Source of the DNA: UBA5429 sp942493315
Lineage (GTDB): Bacteria; Bacteroidota; Bacteroidia; Bacteroidales; WCHB1-69
Assembly (NCBI GenBank): GCA_942493315.1
Contig: OW818690.1
Location: forward strand, 3,348,001-3,412,000
Reading direction: 5' to 3'
DNA: 64,000 nt
Under the pieces are notes generated by a model. The model was not told the DNA's origin, did not search any database, and saw nothing but the letters and a program-made list of their open reading frames with translations. Each line of letters starts with the position of its first letter. The stretch's first letter is position 1. Shown here piece by piece: positions 26,279-33,876 of the stretch. The position numbers were made by a program, and so were the translations under genes.

Positions 26279-26420
26279 TTTTACCTTTTACCTGTTACCT
26301 TTTACCTTTTACCTTTTACCTATTACCTATTACCTTTTACCTGTTACCTTTTACCTGTTACCTTTTACCTTTTACCTTTTACCTGTTACCTATTACCTTT
26401 TACCTCTTACCTATTACTTC
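26279..26420. repeat. Heptanucleotide tandem array (TTTTACC / TATTACC / TGTTACC)
   Basis: About twenty head-to-tail 7-bp units with variation confined mostly to positions 2-3. It fills the space between the CAP gene's 3' end and the promoter of the DUF4932 operon. Copy number could vary by slippage. It contains no reading frame of interest. Confidence 0.75.
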
Positions 26421-26425
26421 TTAAA

Positions 26426-26971
26426 TTATGTTTCGCTTTCTTCTCCGAACCAAACACAGGCATATCCTTGGTAAATGGCAATACCGATCGCTTTCCAGGA
26501 GTTGGATTTCCAAATTCCGGAATTGATAATCACGGCATTGTGGGATGAGCTGCCTTGCCAGCTTTTGAGAGCCATTGTTGCAGTCATCATTATAGGAGTT
26601 GGTCTACTGTAAACATAAGTTACAATTTCATACCCTTTTCCCTTGTATGTCGTTAACTCTGAAGGTTTATTCCACATCTTTTTGGCTTGTGCATGATCTG
26701 AAGTATAACATACCGGAGTCCAGGTTCCTTTATCTGACCAGCTATGGGCGTTACATGTTCCCTGATCAGGATGGTTATTGACCAAATCTTTGGCATGTGT
26801 TTGGGCTACTATGGTTAATGATGGGGAAAGGGGAATAATGGGTAATCCCTTTTCTTTTCGATATTGCATGATCAAATCATACAATTTTTGTTCTTCTGCA
26901 GAGAGGGTTTGAGCAATAACCGGAGAATATATTCCGACTAAAATGATGAATACAAACACAATTTTTTTCAT
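26426..26971 (-). CDS. Exported CAP (SCP/PR-1-like) domain protein
   Basis: 181 residues with a signal peptide (VFIILVGIYSPVIAQ) and one CAP domain. Signature segments are LYDLIMQYRKEKGLPIIPLSPSL near the N-terminus, VAQTHAKDLVNNHP, and a C-terminal SSSHNAVIINSGIWKSNSWKAIGIAIYQGYACVWFG that holds the usual HN and G-x-G blocks. A paired-histidine cleft is suggested by AQTHAKD and SSHNAV. CAP proteins in bacteria have been linked to binding lipids or cell-wall material; the activity here is unknown. It is probably monocistronic. Confidence 0.85.
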   Translation of the reverse strand: MKKIVFVFIILVGIYSPVIAQTLSAEEQKLYDLIMQYRKEKGLPIIPLSPSLTIVAQTHAKDLVNNHPDQGTCNAHSWSDKGTWTPVCYTSDHAQAKKMWNKPSELTTYKGKGYEIVTYVYSRPTPIMMTATMALKSWQGSSSHNAVIINSGIWKSNSWKAIGIAIYQGYACVWFGEESET

Positions 26972-27086
26972 ATCAATTGAAGTTAAAGGGGTAGTTTTTG
27001 AATCATAAAAATTATGTTATATCTAACTTGAAACGGATTAAGTTAATGATATATTGTGACCCGAAATTGTTTCAGAAGTTTAAAAA

Positions 27087-29129
27087 TTATTTGAGGATAT
27101 TTAATTTTCTGATTATGGATGATCCATTTTGTGGGGAAATTTTTACCATATAAAAACCGGAAGGTAAAAAGGATAGATTTACAGTATTTGTATTCTGAAA
27201 TTGAGCACAACTTTTACCCGTCATATCAAAAATTTCTAAATTTTGAATCTGCTCATTTGTTTCAATGTTTAAAATTCCGGAGGTAGGATTAGGAAACATA
27301 TATACATGTTGTGTGAGATCATCTTCTTGAATTCCAATGGGTTCAATGAACTCATAAGCACCAATATCATAACCGGAACCCTGAGGTCTTACAATACCAT
27401 CAAAGTCATTATGTACAATCGATAAAGGATATCCCATATTGATGGCACTCAAAGAGTTGGGATGTAATCTAAAGGATCTTTGTAGGGGATTTGGATCATC
27501 GGGGTTTTCAAATGTGACTGTACTATTCAGCACATTATCAGTAAAAACGGTATTGGGAGAACCATTGTACACAGAAAAATGGCCGGCACACACGTAGGGA
27601 AATTCCACTAAATTATTTCGGACTGTTACGAGCCCACAGGTATCAGGAATTGAAATTCCATACCAAATCTGGCCATTAGGATCTGCATATTTGTAAATAG
27701 TATTATGATAGATCTCAACTTGATCAGGAGATGGAGTTGCATTTGTTTTAGAAACAGAAATTCCGGTAAAATAGGTACCATTGAAAGAGGCGTCAATAAT
27801 ATTGTTGCGTACTGTAATATTTTGACCAATAAAACTAAAAATTACTGATGGTTGTAGTGAAAGGGAACTGGGTGTTCCAAAATCTGAAAAATATTGATTC
27901 CTTTCAAAAATGATATGAGAAAGTCTTTCATCCGATCCATTATCCTGAGGAGCCACCATAACGGGCCAAGGACCTGAGGTTCCAAAAACATTGTCTGCAA
28001 TCACTGAAAACTGAGTTCTTTTATTCAGATGACTCCATTCTGTTGTAGCGATTTGTGATTCAGGTGGTCCATGAAATTTAAGGGCATGACGACCTGTGTT
28101 TGAATTAATACTTGACCCTGAGATTTGATTGTGTGCTATGATCCCTTTATAACACTGCCATACACGTAAAACATGTGATTCTGAAGCATTCCGGAATATG
28201 GATCCTAAAATCATAAGTCGTTCACTTCCTACATAACCCACATTTACAGCAGCATTTTCAAAAACACACGATACAATACCCATTAAGTCAGCATGTGTAT
28301 TTCCATTGGGATCGTTCCAGGTTGACCACCCGATTGGGACGTCAAAACCATCCAGTTTTAATCTCAAAAACAACCATTTTTTGAAAGATTCAGCTCCCCC
28401 AAACGATCCATTTTGCTTTGAAGGATCTGAAAGGGTGATATCCATAATTTTCCAATTTTGTTTAAATCCGATGGGAAGAAAATTTCCGCCATTGACGATA
28501 ACTACCGGATTATTTTCATAAATCCCCAAAGAATTAGGGTTTATACCTTCCCCATAAGCACCAATCACCACTAATCCTCCATTTTCAGGCCAGTTGGGTG
28601 TAGTGGAAATGCTCCATACACCTCCCCTTTTGAACAAAATCCGATGTCCCGGTGTGGCATAAGTAATGATCGTATTCAAAGAACTGGTATTGATGTGCAA
28701 TGCTCCTGATGGCGCAGCAGAAAAATCCGGATCGTTAGCAGGATTGACACATATCGTAAGATTACCTGCAAAAACGGTTGTTGGATCCAAAACGGTAATA
28801 GTTATGGTATCGTAAAAAGTGGATCCATCCTCTTGCGTTTTTGTGAGCATCACATCAAAAATTCCCGGTGTTTCAAAAAGGTGAGCTGTAACAGGACCCT
28901 CTGCCCTATTTTGAGATTTTGAATCGGTACCCCACACGAGTCCCTGATCATCATCAAAGTTCCAGGTAAAAAGAGCATGATGAAATTCATCGGCTGTGCA
29001 AGAAGCTTCAAAATGCACCAACATGGGTGCAACACCCTCCATTTCAGAAGCAACAATCTGCGATTTCACCACATTGGGACATAAAACTCCCAAAATCAAC
29101 ATTCCTAGAAACAAACATTTTATTTTCAT
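27087..29129 (-). CDS. Secreted PKD plus right-handed beta-helix protein with T9SS sorting domain
   Basis: The chosen start (MKIKCLFLGMLILGVLCPNV) gives 680 residues with a signal peptide; the open frame extends 14 codons upstream but without signal-like sequence. A PKD-like domain (about 25-115: VAPMLVHFEASCTADEF, FTWNFDDDQG, PGIFDVMLTK) comes first. Then a long right-handed beta-helix (about 150-590) with repeated short strand motifs (ITVRNNIIDASFNGTYF, VEIYHNTIYKYA, VTVRNNLVEFPY), typical of parallel beta-helix carbohydrate-active or adhesive proteins. The end (VYMFPNPTSGILNIE to KLNILK) is a type A sorting domain. A DIGAYE motif near 590 is characteristic of 'choice-of-anchor Q' type proteins. 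Confidence 0.85.
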   Translation of the reverse strand: MKIKCLFLGMLILGVLCPNVVKSQIVASEMEGVAPMLVHFEASCTADEFHHALFTWNFDDDQGLVWGTDSKSQNRAEGPVTAHLFETPGIFDVMLTKTQEDGSTFYDTITITVLDPTTVFAGNLTICVNPANDPDFSAAPSGALHINTSSLNTIITYATPGHRILFKRGGVWSISTTPNWPENGGLVVIGAYGEGINPNSLGIYENNPVVIVNGGNFLPIGFKQNWKIMDITLSDPSKQNGSFGGAESFKKWLFLRLKLDGFDVPIGWSTWNDPNGNTHADLMGIVSCVFENAAVNVGYVGSERLMILGSIFRNASESHVLRVWQCYKGIIAHNQISGSSINSNTGRHALKFHGPPESQIATTEWSHLNKRTQFSVIADNVFGTSGPWPVMVAPQDNGSDERLSHIIFERNQYFSDFGTPSSLSLQPSVIFSFIGQNITVRNNIIDASFNGTYFTGISVSKTNATPSPDQVEIYHNTIYKYADPNGQIWYGISIPDTCGLVTVRNNLVEFPYVCAGHFSVYNGSPNTVFTDNVLNSTVTFENPDDPNPLQRSFRLHPNSLSAINMGYPLSIVHNDFDGIVRPQGSGYDIGAYEFIEPIGIQEDDLTQHVYMFPNPTSGILNIETNEQIQNLEIFDMTGKSCAQFQNTNTVNLSFLPSGFYMVKISPQNGSSIIRKLNILK

Positions 29130-29171
29130 AATTATTTTTTTAAGAATATAAAACAACTTTATACCTTCCAA

Positions 29172-29291
29172 TCCATTAGCACATTAGCATATTAGCATAT
29201 TAGCACATTAGCCCTTCGCCCTTAGCCTTTAGCCCTTAGCCTTTAGCCATTAGCCCTTCGCCCTTCACCATTAGCCCTTCGCCCTTCGCCC
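29172..29291. repeat. TTAGCAC/TTAGCCC low-complexity tandem words
   Basis: Imperfect 6-9-bp words (ATTAGCAC, TTAGCCCTTCGCCC and similar) fill the gap between the NarL-type regulator and the beta-helix gene. Related words occur near 13.2, 37.58 and 57.9 kb. Confidence 0.6.
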
Positions 29292-29293
29292 AT

Positions 29294-29950
29294 TTATAGC
29301 TCAATAATCTTATTTTTAATAGCATAAATAACCAACTCAGCTGTATTTTTTAATTTTAGTTTTTGCATGATATGATTTTTATGAGCATCCACTGTTTTGA
29401 TACTGATAAAGAGCTGATCTGCAATCTCTTTATTACTACTTCCACCGGCAGCCAACTGAAGAATCTCAATTTCTCTTTTAGTCAATTCATCATTCTCTTT
29501 TAAAGTTTGCTCCACTTTAAAACGTCTGGCAAAATTTTTCAAAAAGCTATCGGATACATTTTTGCTGTAATACTCACCCCCATTATAGATCGCATGGATC
29601 GCCTTTAAAAGTTCCTCTTTGGAAGTATCCTTAGGCAAATAACCTTGGGCTCCGGCCTTAATGGAATTGATCACAAACTCTTCATTGGTATGCATGGATA
29701 AAATCAGTATTCCCATGTCAGGATACAAAGAAGAGATCTGTTTGGTAACCTCAATTCCTGATAATTTAGGCATTGTAATATCCATAATCACCAGATCGGG
29801 TGTGCTCATTTTCAACATCTCCATCAACTCATATCCATCTGATGCCTCCCCTATGATTTGGATCTCCTCATTTTCTGAAAGAAGAGATTTGATTCCATCT
29901 CTGAATATTCTATGATCATCCGTAAGAATAATTTTAATTTTTGAGTTCAT
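29294..29950 (-). CDS. NarL/FixJ-type response regulator
   Basis: 218 residues. The receiver domain (about 5-120) has the DD pair (11-12), phosphoacceptor Asp57 in PDLVIMDITMPK, and conserved LSMH and PKDTSKEELL (lysine). A LuxR-type helix-turn-helix follows (about 150-215: LTKREIEILQLAAGGSSNKEIADQ, then SIKTVDAHKNHIMQKL), binding DNA as a dimer on phosphorylation. The gene overlaps the sensor kinase by 17 nt, so the two are a coupled two-component system. The target genes are not evident from the neighbours. Confidence 0.95.
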   Translation of the reverse strand: MNSKIKIILTDDHRIFRDGIKSLLSENEEIQIIGEASDGYELMEMLKMSTPDLVIMDITMPKLSGIEVTKQISSLYPDMGILILSMHTNEEFVINSIKAGAQGYLPKDTSKEELLKAIHAIYNGGEYYSKNVSDSFLKNFARRFKVEQTLKENDELTKREIEILQLAAGGSSNKEIADQLFISIKTVDAHKNHIMQKLKLKNTAELVIYAIKNKIIEL

Positions 29951-31721
29951 GTTGTATAGGAATTTTAATTTTTATACTTGCTCCTTCACCGGTTAAAGAG
30001 GAAAATTCGCAGGAACCATTCAGCAATTCAACCCTTTGTTTGATGTTCACAATTCCATTGCCTTTATTTTCTAAATGATTAACTGTAAATCCTTTACCAT
30101 TATCTGATATATTTAAATACAAAAAGGAACTATCGTACAACAATTCAATTTTGGCTTCAGTAGCATCAGCATGTTTGGCAATATTGTGGATCGCCTCCTG
30201 TGCAATTCTATACAGATAAATCTGGATTCTTTTCGGCCAATCATCCGGGATTTCATCACAGCAAAACATAATATTCATTCCACTGTTTTGAGAACTAAAC
30301 TGACATAAATGATTTAGCCCTTCCCTAATACCGAACGCTTCCAATACAGCAGGCATCAAATCGTTGGAAACGTTACGAATCTCCTGAATAGAATCTTTTA
30401 ACATACTTTTCGCATCCGATATAATGTTCATCTCTTTATTGGAATCACTACATGAGATCTGTTCCAATTTCATTTTTACCGCCAGCAAAGATTGTCCTAA
30501 ACCGTCATGAAGATCCCTCGATAATCTTTGTCTTTCAATCTCTTGTCCATCAATCAGGGAGCTCATCCTATGCTTTCGTTCCATTTCGATCTCCTCTTTT
30601 TGTTTTTTAAGTTGTTCCGACATGTGATTAAAGGTTTCTGTCAGAACGCCAATTTCATCTAATCTGGTGACTGGCAACACAATATCATAATTTCCGGAAC
30701 CGATCAATTCACTGGCTCTTTTCAACTTTTTAATAGGGGATGTGATTTGACGAGACATAAAAAAGGCAAACAAAAAAACGAGCGAAACAATGATAATACT
30801 GATTAAAAGGATGCTGTTTCGAATGGTAAAAATGGTCACCATGGCTTCTTTTTCATCTATTTCAGCTAAAATAGCCCAATTAAGACCCTCAATATTCACT
30901 TTGCTATAAGAACTTAGCACTGAGATATCTCTATAATCTTTAATGATGGCTGTGCCTGTTTTATTCTGAAATGCATTTTTTACAGCTTTTGTTTCCACTT
31001 TGATATTGGAAACTGCATTTTCATGAAATCTGGAATTACTTCTCATCAGCAAATCGCTGCCAACCAGATAGGTTTCTCCGGTTTTTCCTAATCCGTTATT
31101 CTCCGGATATTCAAACATAATTTTGTTAATCGCATCAAATGGGATTTCGAGTATCACAACTCCGACGACTGCACCTTCATTATAGAGCGGAGTAGCAACA
31201 TAGATGGCCATATTAGTTTTGGATAGGTCGGCAATTTGAATCTCTCCTGATTGAAGTAAACTTTGGTTAAAAGCGATCAGATTTGGATCTTTCAATGTAT
31301 CTAATAGAAAATGATGTTTATCAACACTACTAATGGAATCAAAAACTACTACATGATTTTGATTATCAATAATATAAATCTTTTGACAATAATTATAGGA
31401 TGCCAGATATTTATTCAAATAGGAGTTTTCTGCAATTGTTTCCCAACGATCTGAATTGGTTTGATGATGGTTTAACAGATTGATCACTTTATTAATCTCA
31501 CCCGATTTAGAGAGGAGGGACAATTCTCTTTGGCGATCCTGAAAAAACTGTTCAACCCTATTTTTCTTTTCTATTCTAAGAGAAATAAGTTGATCAAAAG
31601 TACGGTTAAGCAATGCTTGTTTTGAAAAATGGTAAGAGTAGCTGCCAATAATCACAATAACAAACACCCCCAACAGTACAAAATAGAGGATCAATTTTTC
31701 GGTAATGGAGATACTTTTCAT
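29934..31721 (-). CDS. Cache-domain sensor histidine kinase (HisKA_3, NarX/DegS class)
   Basis: 595 residues. Transmembrane helix one (about 9-29) and helix two (about 301-320) enclose a large extracytoplasmic Cache-like sensor (about 35-295, with VATPLYNEGAVVGVVILEIPF). A HAMP segment (about 322-372) and a coiled coil follow. The dimerisation domain carries His405 in RLSRDLHDGLGQSLLAVKMK, the HisKA_3 signature, and the ATPase domain has RIAQEAIHNIAKHA, DNGKGF and KGNGIVNIKQRVELLNG. It phosphorylates the overlapping NarL-type regulator. The Cache fold suggests a small-molecule ligand such as an organic or amino acid. Confidence 0.92.
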   Translation of the reverse strand: MKSISITEKLILYFVLLGVFVIVIIGSYSYHFSKQALLNRTFDQLISLRIEKKNRVEQFFQDRQRELSLLSKSGEINKVINLLNHHQTNSDRWETIAENSYLNKYLASYNYCQKIYIIDNQNHVVVFDSISSVDKHHFLLDTLKDPNLIAFNQSLLQSGEIQIADLSKTNMAIYVATPLYNEGAVVGVVILEIPFDAINKIMFEYPENNGLGKTGETYLVGSDLLMRSNSRFHENAVSNIKVETKAVKNAFQNKTGTAIIKDYRDISVLSSYSKVNIEGLNWAILAEIDEKEAMVTIFTIRNSILLISIIIVSLVFLFAFFMSRQITSPIKKLKRASELIGSGNYDIVLPVTRLDEIGVLTETFNHMSEQLKKQKEEIEMERKHRMSSLIDGQEIERQRLSRDLHDGLGQSLLAVKMKLEQISCSDSNKEMNIISDAKSMLKDSIQEIRNVSNDLMPAVLEAFGIREGLNHLCQFSSQNSGMNIMFCCDEIPDDWPKRIQIYLYRIAQEAIHNIAKHADATEAKIELLYDSSFLYLNISDNGKGFTVNHLENKGNGIVNIKQRVELLNGSCEFSSLTGEGASIKIKIPIQHELKN

Positions 31722-31740
31722 GGTATAACTGATACAGATG

Positions 31741-31748
31741 CAAAGATA
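31741..31748 (-). promoter_or_regulatory. Bacteroidota -7 box for the Cache kinase/NarL regulator pair
   Basis: TATCTTTG on the minus strand, 19 nt before the kinase start. It lies immediately downstream of the peroxiredoxin terminator's U-tract. Confidence 0.5.
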
Positions 31749-31750
31749 TA

Positions 31751-31789
31751 TAAAAAAAGGAAGCCATTATCGGGGAGATAACGGCTTCC
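31751..31789 (-). terminator. Rho-independent terminator of the peroxiredoxin gene
   Basis: On the minus strand, GGAAGCCGTTATC and GATAATGGCTTCC form a 13-bp stem (one G-U pair) around the loop TCCCC, followed by seven T. It is the last element before the kinase promoter. Confidence 0.85.
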
Positions 31790-31838
31790 TAAACACATTT
31801 AAAAACCTTGTTATAATAAACAGCTATAAATAGCGAGA

Positions 31839-32558
31839 CTATTTTTTCTTAATAATTTTGTTCAAGACTACCTCTTTGTCTAATTTTTTGGTACAGAAGA
31901 ACCAATCGTAACATGTAGTATCCTGATCTTTGTTTTCCATTCTATCTTTGGCAACACCACAAGAACCGGCTGGTGGAACGATAACATCATCACCCGGACG
32001 CCAATCAGCAGGAGTAGCAACTCCAAACTCATCTGCAGTTTGTAATGCTAAAACAACTCTGTAAAGTTCATCGAAGTTTCTACCTAAACTTAGTGGATAG
32101 TAAATGATGGTTCTGATCACCCCTTTTGGGTCGATAATAAACACGGCGCGAACAGCTTTTGTACTGCTTTCTCCCGGCATCATCATACCGTATTTTTGAG
32201 CCACTTCCATCGTGATATCTTCAATCAATGGGAATCTTACTTCTACATCTTTCATCCCTTTATATTCAATCTTCTCTTTGATAGTTCTTAACCAAGCAAT
32301 ATGACTGTATAAACCATCCACTGAAAGACCCACTAATTTGCAATTTGCTTCGTTAAATTTCGATTCCAAAGTGGCAAAAGTCATAAATTCTGAGGTACAT
32401 ACCGGTGTGAAATCTGCAGGGTGACTAAATAGGATAACCCAACTTCCTTGATAATCAGCAGGGAAATTGATAGGGCCTTGAGTTGTAACAGCTTTAAATT
32501 CTGGAGCTTGATCGCCGATTCTTGGCATTGAGACTGGTTGTACTTGTAAATTTTCCAT
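31839..32558 (-). CDS. Prx6-type (1-Cys-like) peroxiredoxin
   Basis: The chosen start, MENLQVQPVSMPRIGDQAPEF, gives 239 residues; the open frame runs 27 codons further upstream, through the promoter, and is rejected. The peroxidatic Cys54 lies in HPADFTPVCTSEF. Prx6-class arm elements are visible (YYPLSLGRNFDELYR, TPADWRPGDDVIVPP). Additional cysteines at 200, 216 and 222 include a CYDWFFC pair (216/222) with the spacing of the archaeal thiol peroxidase of Aeropyrum, where the first of the two is the resolving residue. It reduces H2O2 or alkyl hydroperoxides. It is divergent from oxyR with a shared control region. Confidence 0.93.
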   Translation of the reverse strand: MENLQVQPVSMPRIGDQAPEFKAVTTQGPINFPADYQGSWVILFSHPADFTPVCTSEFMTFATLESKFNEANCKLVGLSVDGLYSHIAWLRTIKEKIEYKGMKDVEVRFPLIEDITMEVAQKYGMMMPGESSTKAVRAVFIIDPKGVIRTIIYYPLSLGRNFDELYRVVLALQTADEFGVATPADWRPGDDVIVPPAGSCGVAKDRMENKDQDTTCYDWFFCTKKLDKEVVLNKIIKKK

Positions 32559-32604
32559 TTTTATGTTCTTTTTTTTAATTGTTTTTTTGTCTTGTTTTGT
32601 GATG

Positions 32605-32672
32605 CAAAAATATAACGAATTTTTGTATTGATAAAACAAATTTTATCTATCTTTGCAATAGATTTTATCAAT
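32605..32672. promoter_or_regulatory. Overlapping divergent promoters and palindromic operator of prx and oxyR
   Basis: Minus-strand TATTTTTG (32605-32612) drives prx. Plus-strand TTG (32628-32630), 17-bp spacer and TATCTTTG (32648-32655) drives oxyR. ATTGATAAAA (32627-32636) and TTTTATCAAT (32663-32672) are perfect 10-bp inverted repeats, and GATAAAA-CAAA-TTTTATC (32630-32647) is a second palindrome sharing the first arm. CTAT/ATAG words (32647-32650 and 32658-32661) fit the LysR-family pattern. This is the probable OxyR binding region; the binding itself is inferred. Confidence 0.6.
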
Positions 32673-32694
32673 AGAACATTTAAAACCTTATACC

Positions 32695-33633
32695 ATGAAC
32701 ATTCAACAATTAGAGTACGTAGTTGCTGTAGATCAATTTAAGAACTTCAGTAAAGCAGCTGATCATTGCTACATTACACAAGCTACCCTTAGCACAATGA
32801 TTAAAAAACTGGAGGATGAGCTGAATGTGGTGATTTTTGACCGCAAAAACAACCCAGTCATGACCACTGATGAAGGAAAAGTGATCGTTAATCAAGCAGT
32901 TAAAATTCTTCAGGAGACCTATTATTTAAAAGAGATTGCGAAAAAAAATATCACAGCGGTTTCCGGAACTATTAAAATTGGGGTGATTCCAACAATCGCC
33001 AATTCATTATTACCCATTGTATTGATGCCGATGTTGAAAAAATATCCGGAATTGATGGTTGAGTTGTATGAAGTTACCACAAACAACATTTTAAAACAAC
33101 TCAAAGAAGGAACACTTGATATGGGAATTTTAGCAACTCCTGTAGAAATGGAAGAGATTGAAGAGGAGATCCTTTATTATGAAACTTTAATGGTATATGG
33201 TGTATCGAATGAGGACACACAATTTATGATCCCCGAAGATATCAGAAATCATAAAATCTGGTTATTGGAAGAAGGAAACTGTTTAAGAAATCAATTTATC
33301 AATTTGTGTTCTTTAAAAAAGAAAGAGGATGTCCCTTCTAACTTAAAGTTTGATGCTCATAGTTTTGGAACACTTTTAAATATGGTGGATCAATTAGGGG
33401 GTCTTACCCTGATTCCTGAACTCTATTATCAAACATTAACGGAAGAGCGTAAAAAGAAAGTAAAATTCTTTAAATCTCCTATTCCTGTAAGAGAAGTGAG
33501 TATTGTTTATTTCCGTCCATTTGCCAAAAGAAATACAATTGTTGCATTAGCTGCTGATATTAAAAATATGGTTCAACCATTACTGATGACCAATCAATAC
33601 AAAAACAGTGAGTTGGACATTGTAAAAATATAA
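32695..33633 (+). CDS. oxyR: OxyR-type LysR transcriptional regulator
   Basis: 312 residues. The N-terminal winged helix-turn-helix (about 1-60: FSKAADHCYITQATLSTMIKKLE) is classic LysR. The effector domain contains EEGNCLRNQFINLC: Cys196 and Cys205, nine residues apart, exactly the spacing of the redox pair C199/C208 in E. coli OxyR (CLRDQ..FC). This identifies the peroxide sensor. It is divergent from the Prx6-type peroxiredoxin with a common palindrome, so it probably regulates both genes. A strong terminator follows. Confidence 0.93.
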   Translation: MNIQQLEYVVAVDQFKNFSKAADHCYITQATLSTMIKKLEDELNVVIFDRKNNPVMTTDEGKVIVNQAVKILQETYYLKEIAKKNITAVSGTIKIGVIPTIANSLLPIVLMPMLKKYPELMVELYEVTTNNILKQLKEGTLDMGILATPVEMEEIEEEILYYETLMVYGVSNEDTQFMIPEDIRNHKIWLLEEGNCLRNQFINLCSLKKKEDVPSNLKFDAHSFGTLLNMVDQLGGLTLIPELYYQTLTEERKKKVKFFKSPIPVREVSIVYFRPFAKRNTIVALAADIKNMVQPLLMTNQYKNSELDIVKI

Positions 33634-33636
33634 GAA

Positions 33637-33669
33637 AAAAAGCTATTCGCGGGGAGCGAATAGCTTTTT
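33637..33669 (+). terminator. Rho-independent terminator of oxyR
   Basis: A 14-bp perfect stem (AAAAAGCTATTCGC with GCGAATAGCTTTTT) around the loop GGGGA, with the right arm ending in a T run. The loop is the same type as in the prx terminator. Confidence 0.9.
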
Positions 33670-33756
33670 ACACACACAGAGAAATAAAATAATTCCTAAA
33701 ATTTAATTCAAGAATCAAACCTTTGACTATTCAAATTATCAAAGGTTTAATTTGAT

Positions 33757-33864
33757 TTATAAATTTTTTTCAAATTTATTTAATGCCCATCGTATTGTTT
33801 TATAAGTGAGCACTATAACTACCGGAAGGCTAATCAGCCATACTATTGATCCTAAATGTTCCAT
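33757..33864 (-). CDS. 35-residue single-pass membrane protein next to cydB (CydX-like candidate)
   Basis: Reading MEHLGSIVWLIS, then LPVVIVLTYKTIRWALNKFEKNL and stop. It has one hydrophobic helix (about 5-20) with a positively charged C-terminal tail. The start lies 12 nt after the cydB stop on the same strand. E. coli cytochrome bd carries a 37-residue single-helix subunit, CydX, also encoded directly after cydB, so gene order, length and topology match. Sequence similarity to CydX is not obvious, and Bacteroidota small subunits are little described. It is too short for usual gene callers. Confidence that it is a translated gene is moderate. Confidence 0.6.
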   Translation of the reverse strand: MEHLGSIVWLISLPVVIVLTYKTIRWALNKFEKNL

Positions 33865-33876
33865 AATTTTCAATTT

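Noticed and set aside
26281..26420. Heptamer array considered as a CRISPR
   Set aside because: Units are 7 bp and contiguous with no spacers, and no cas gene is present.
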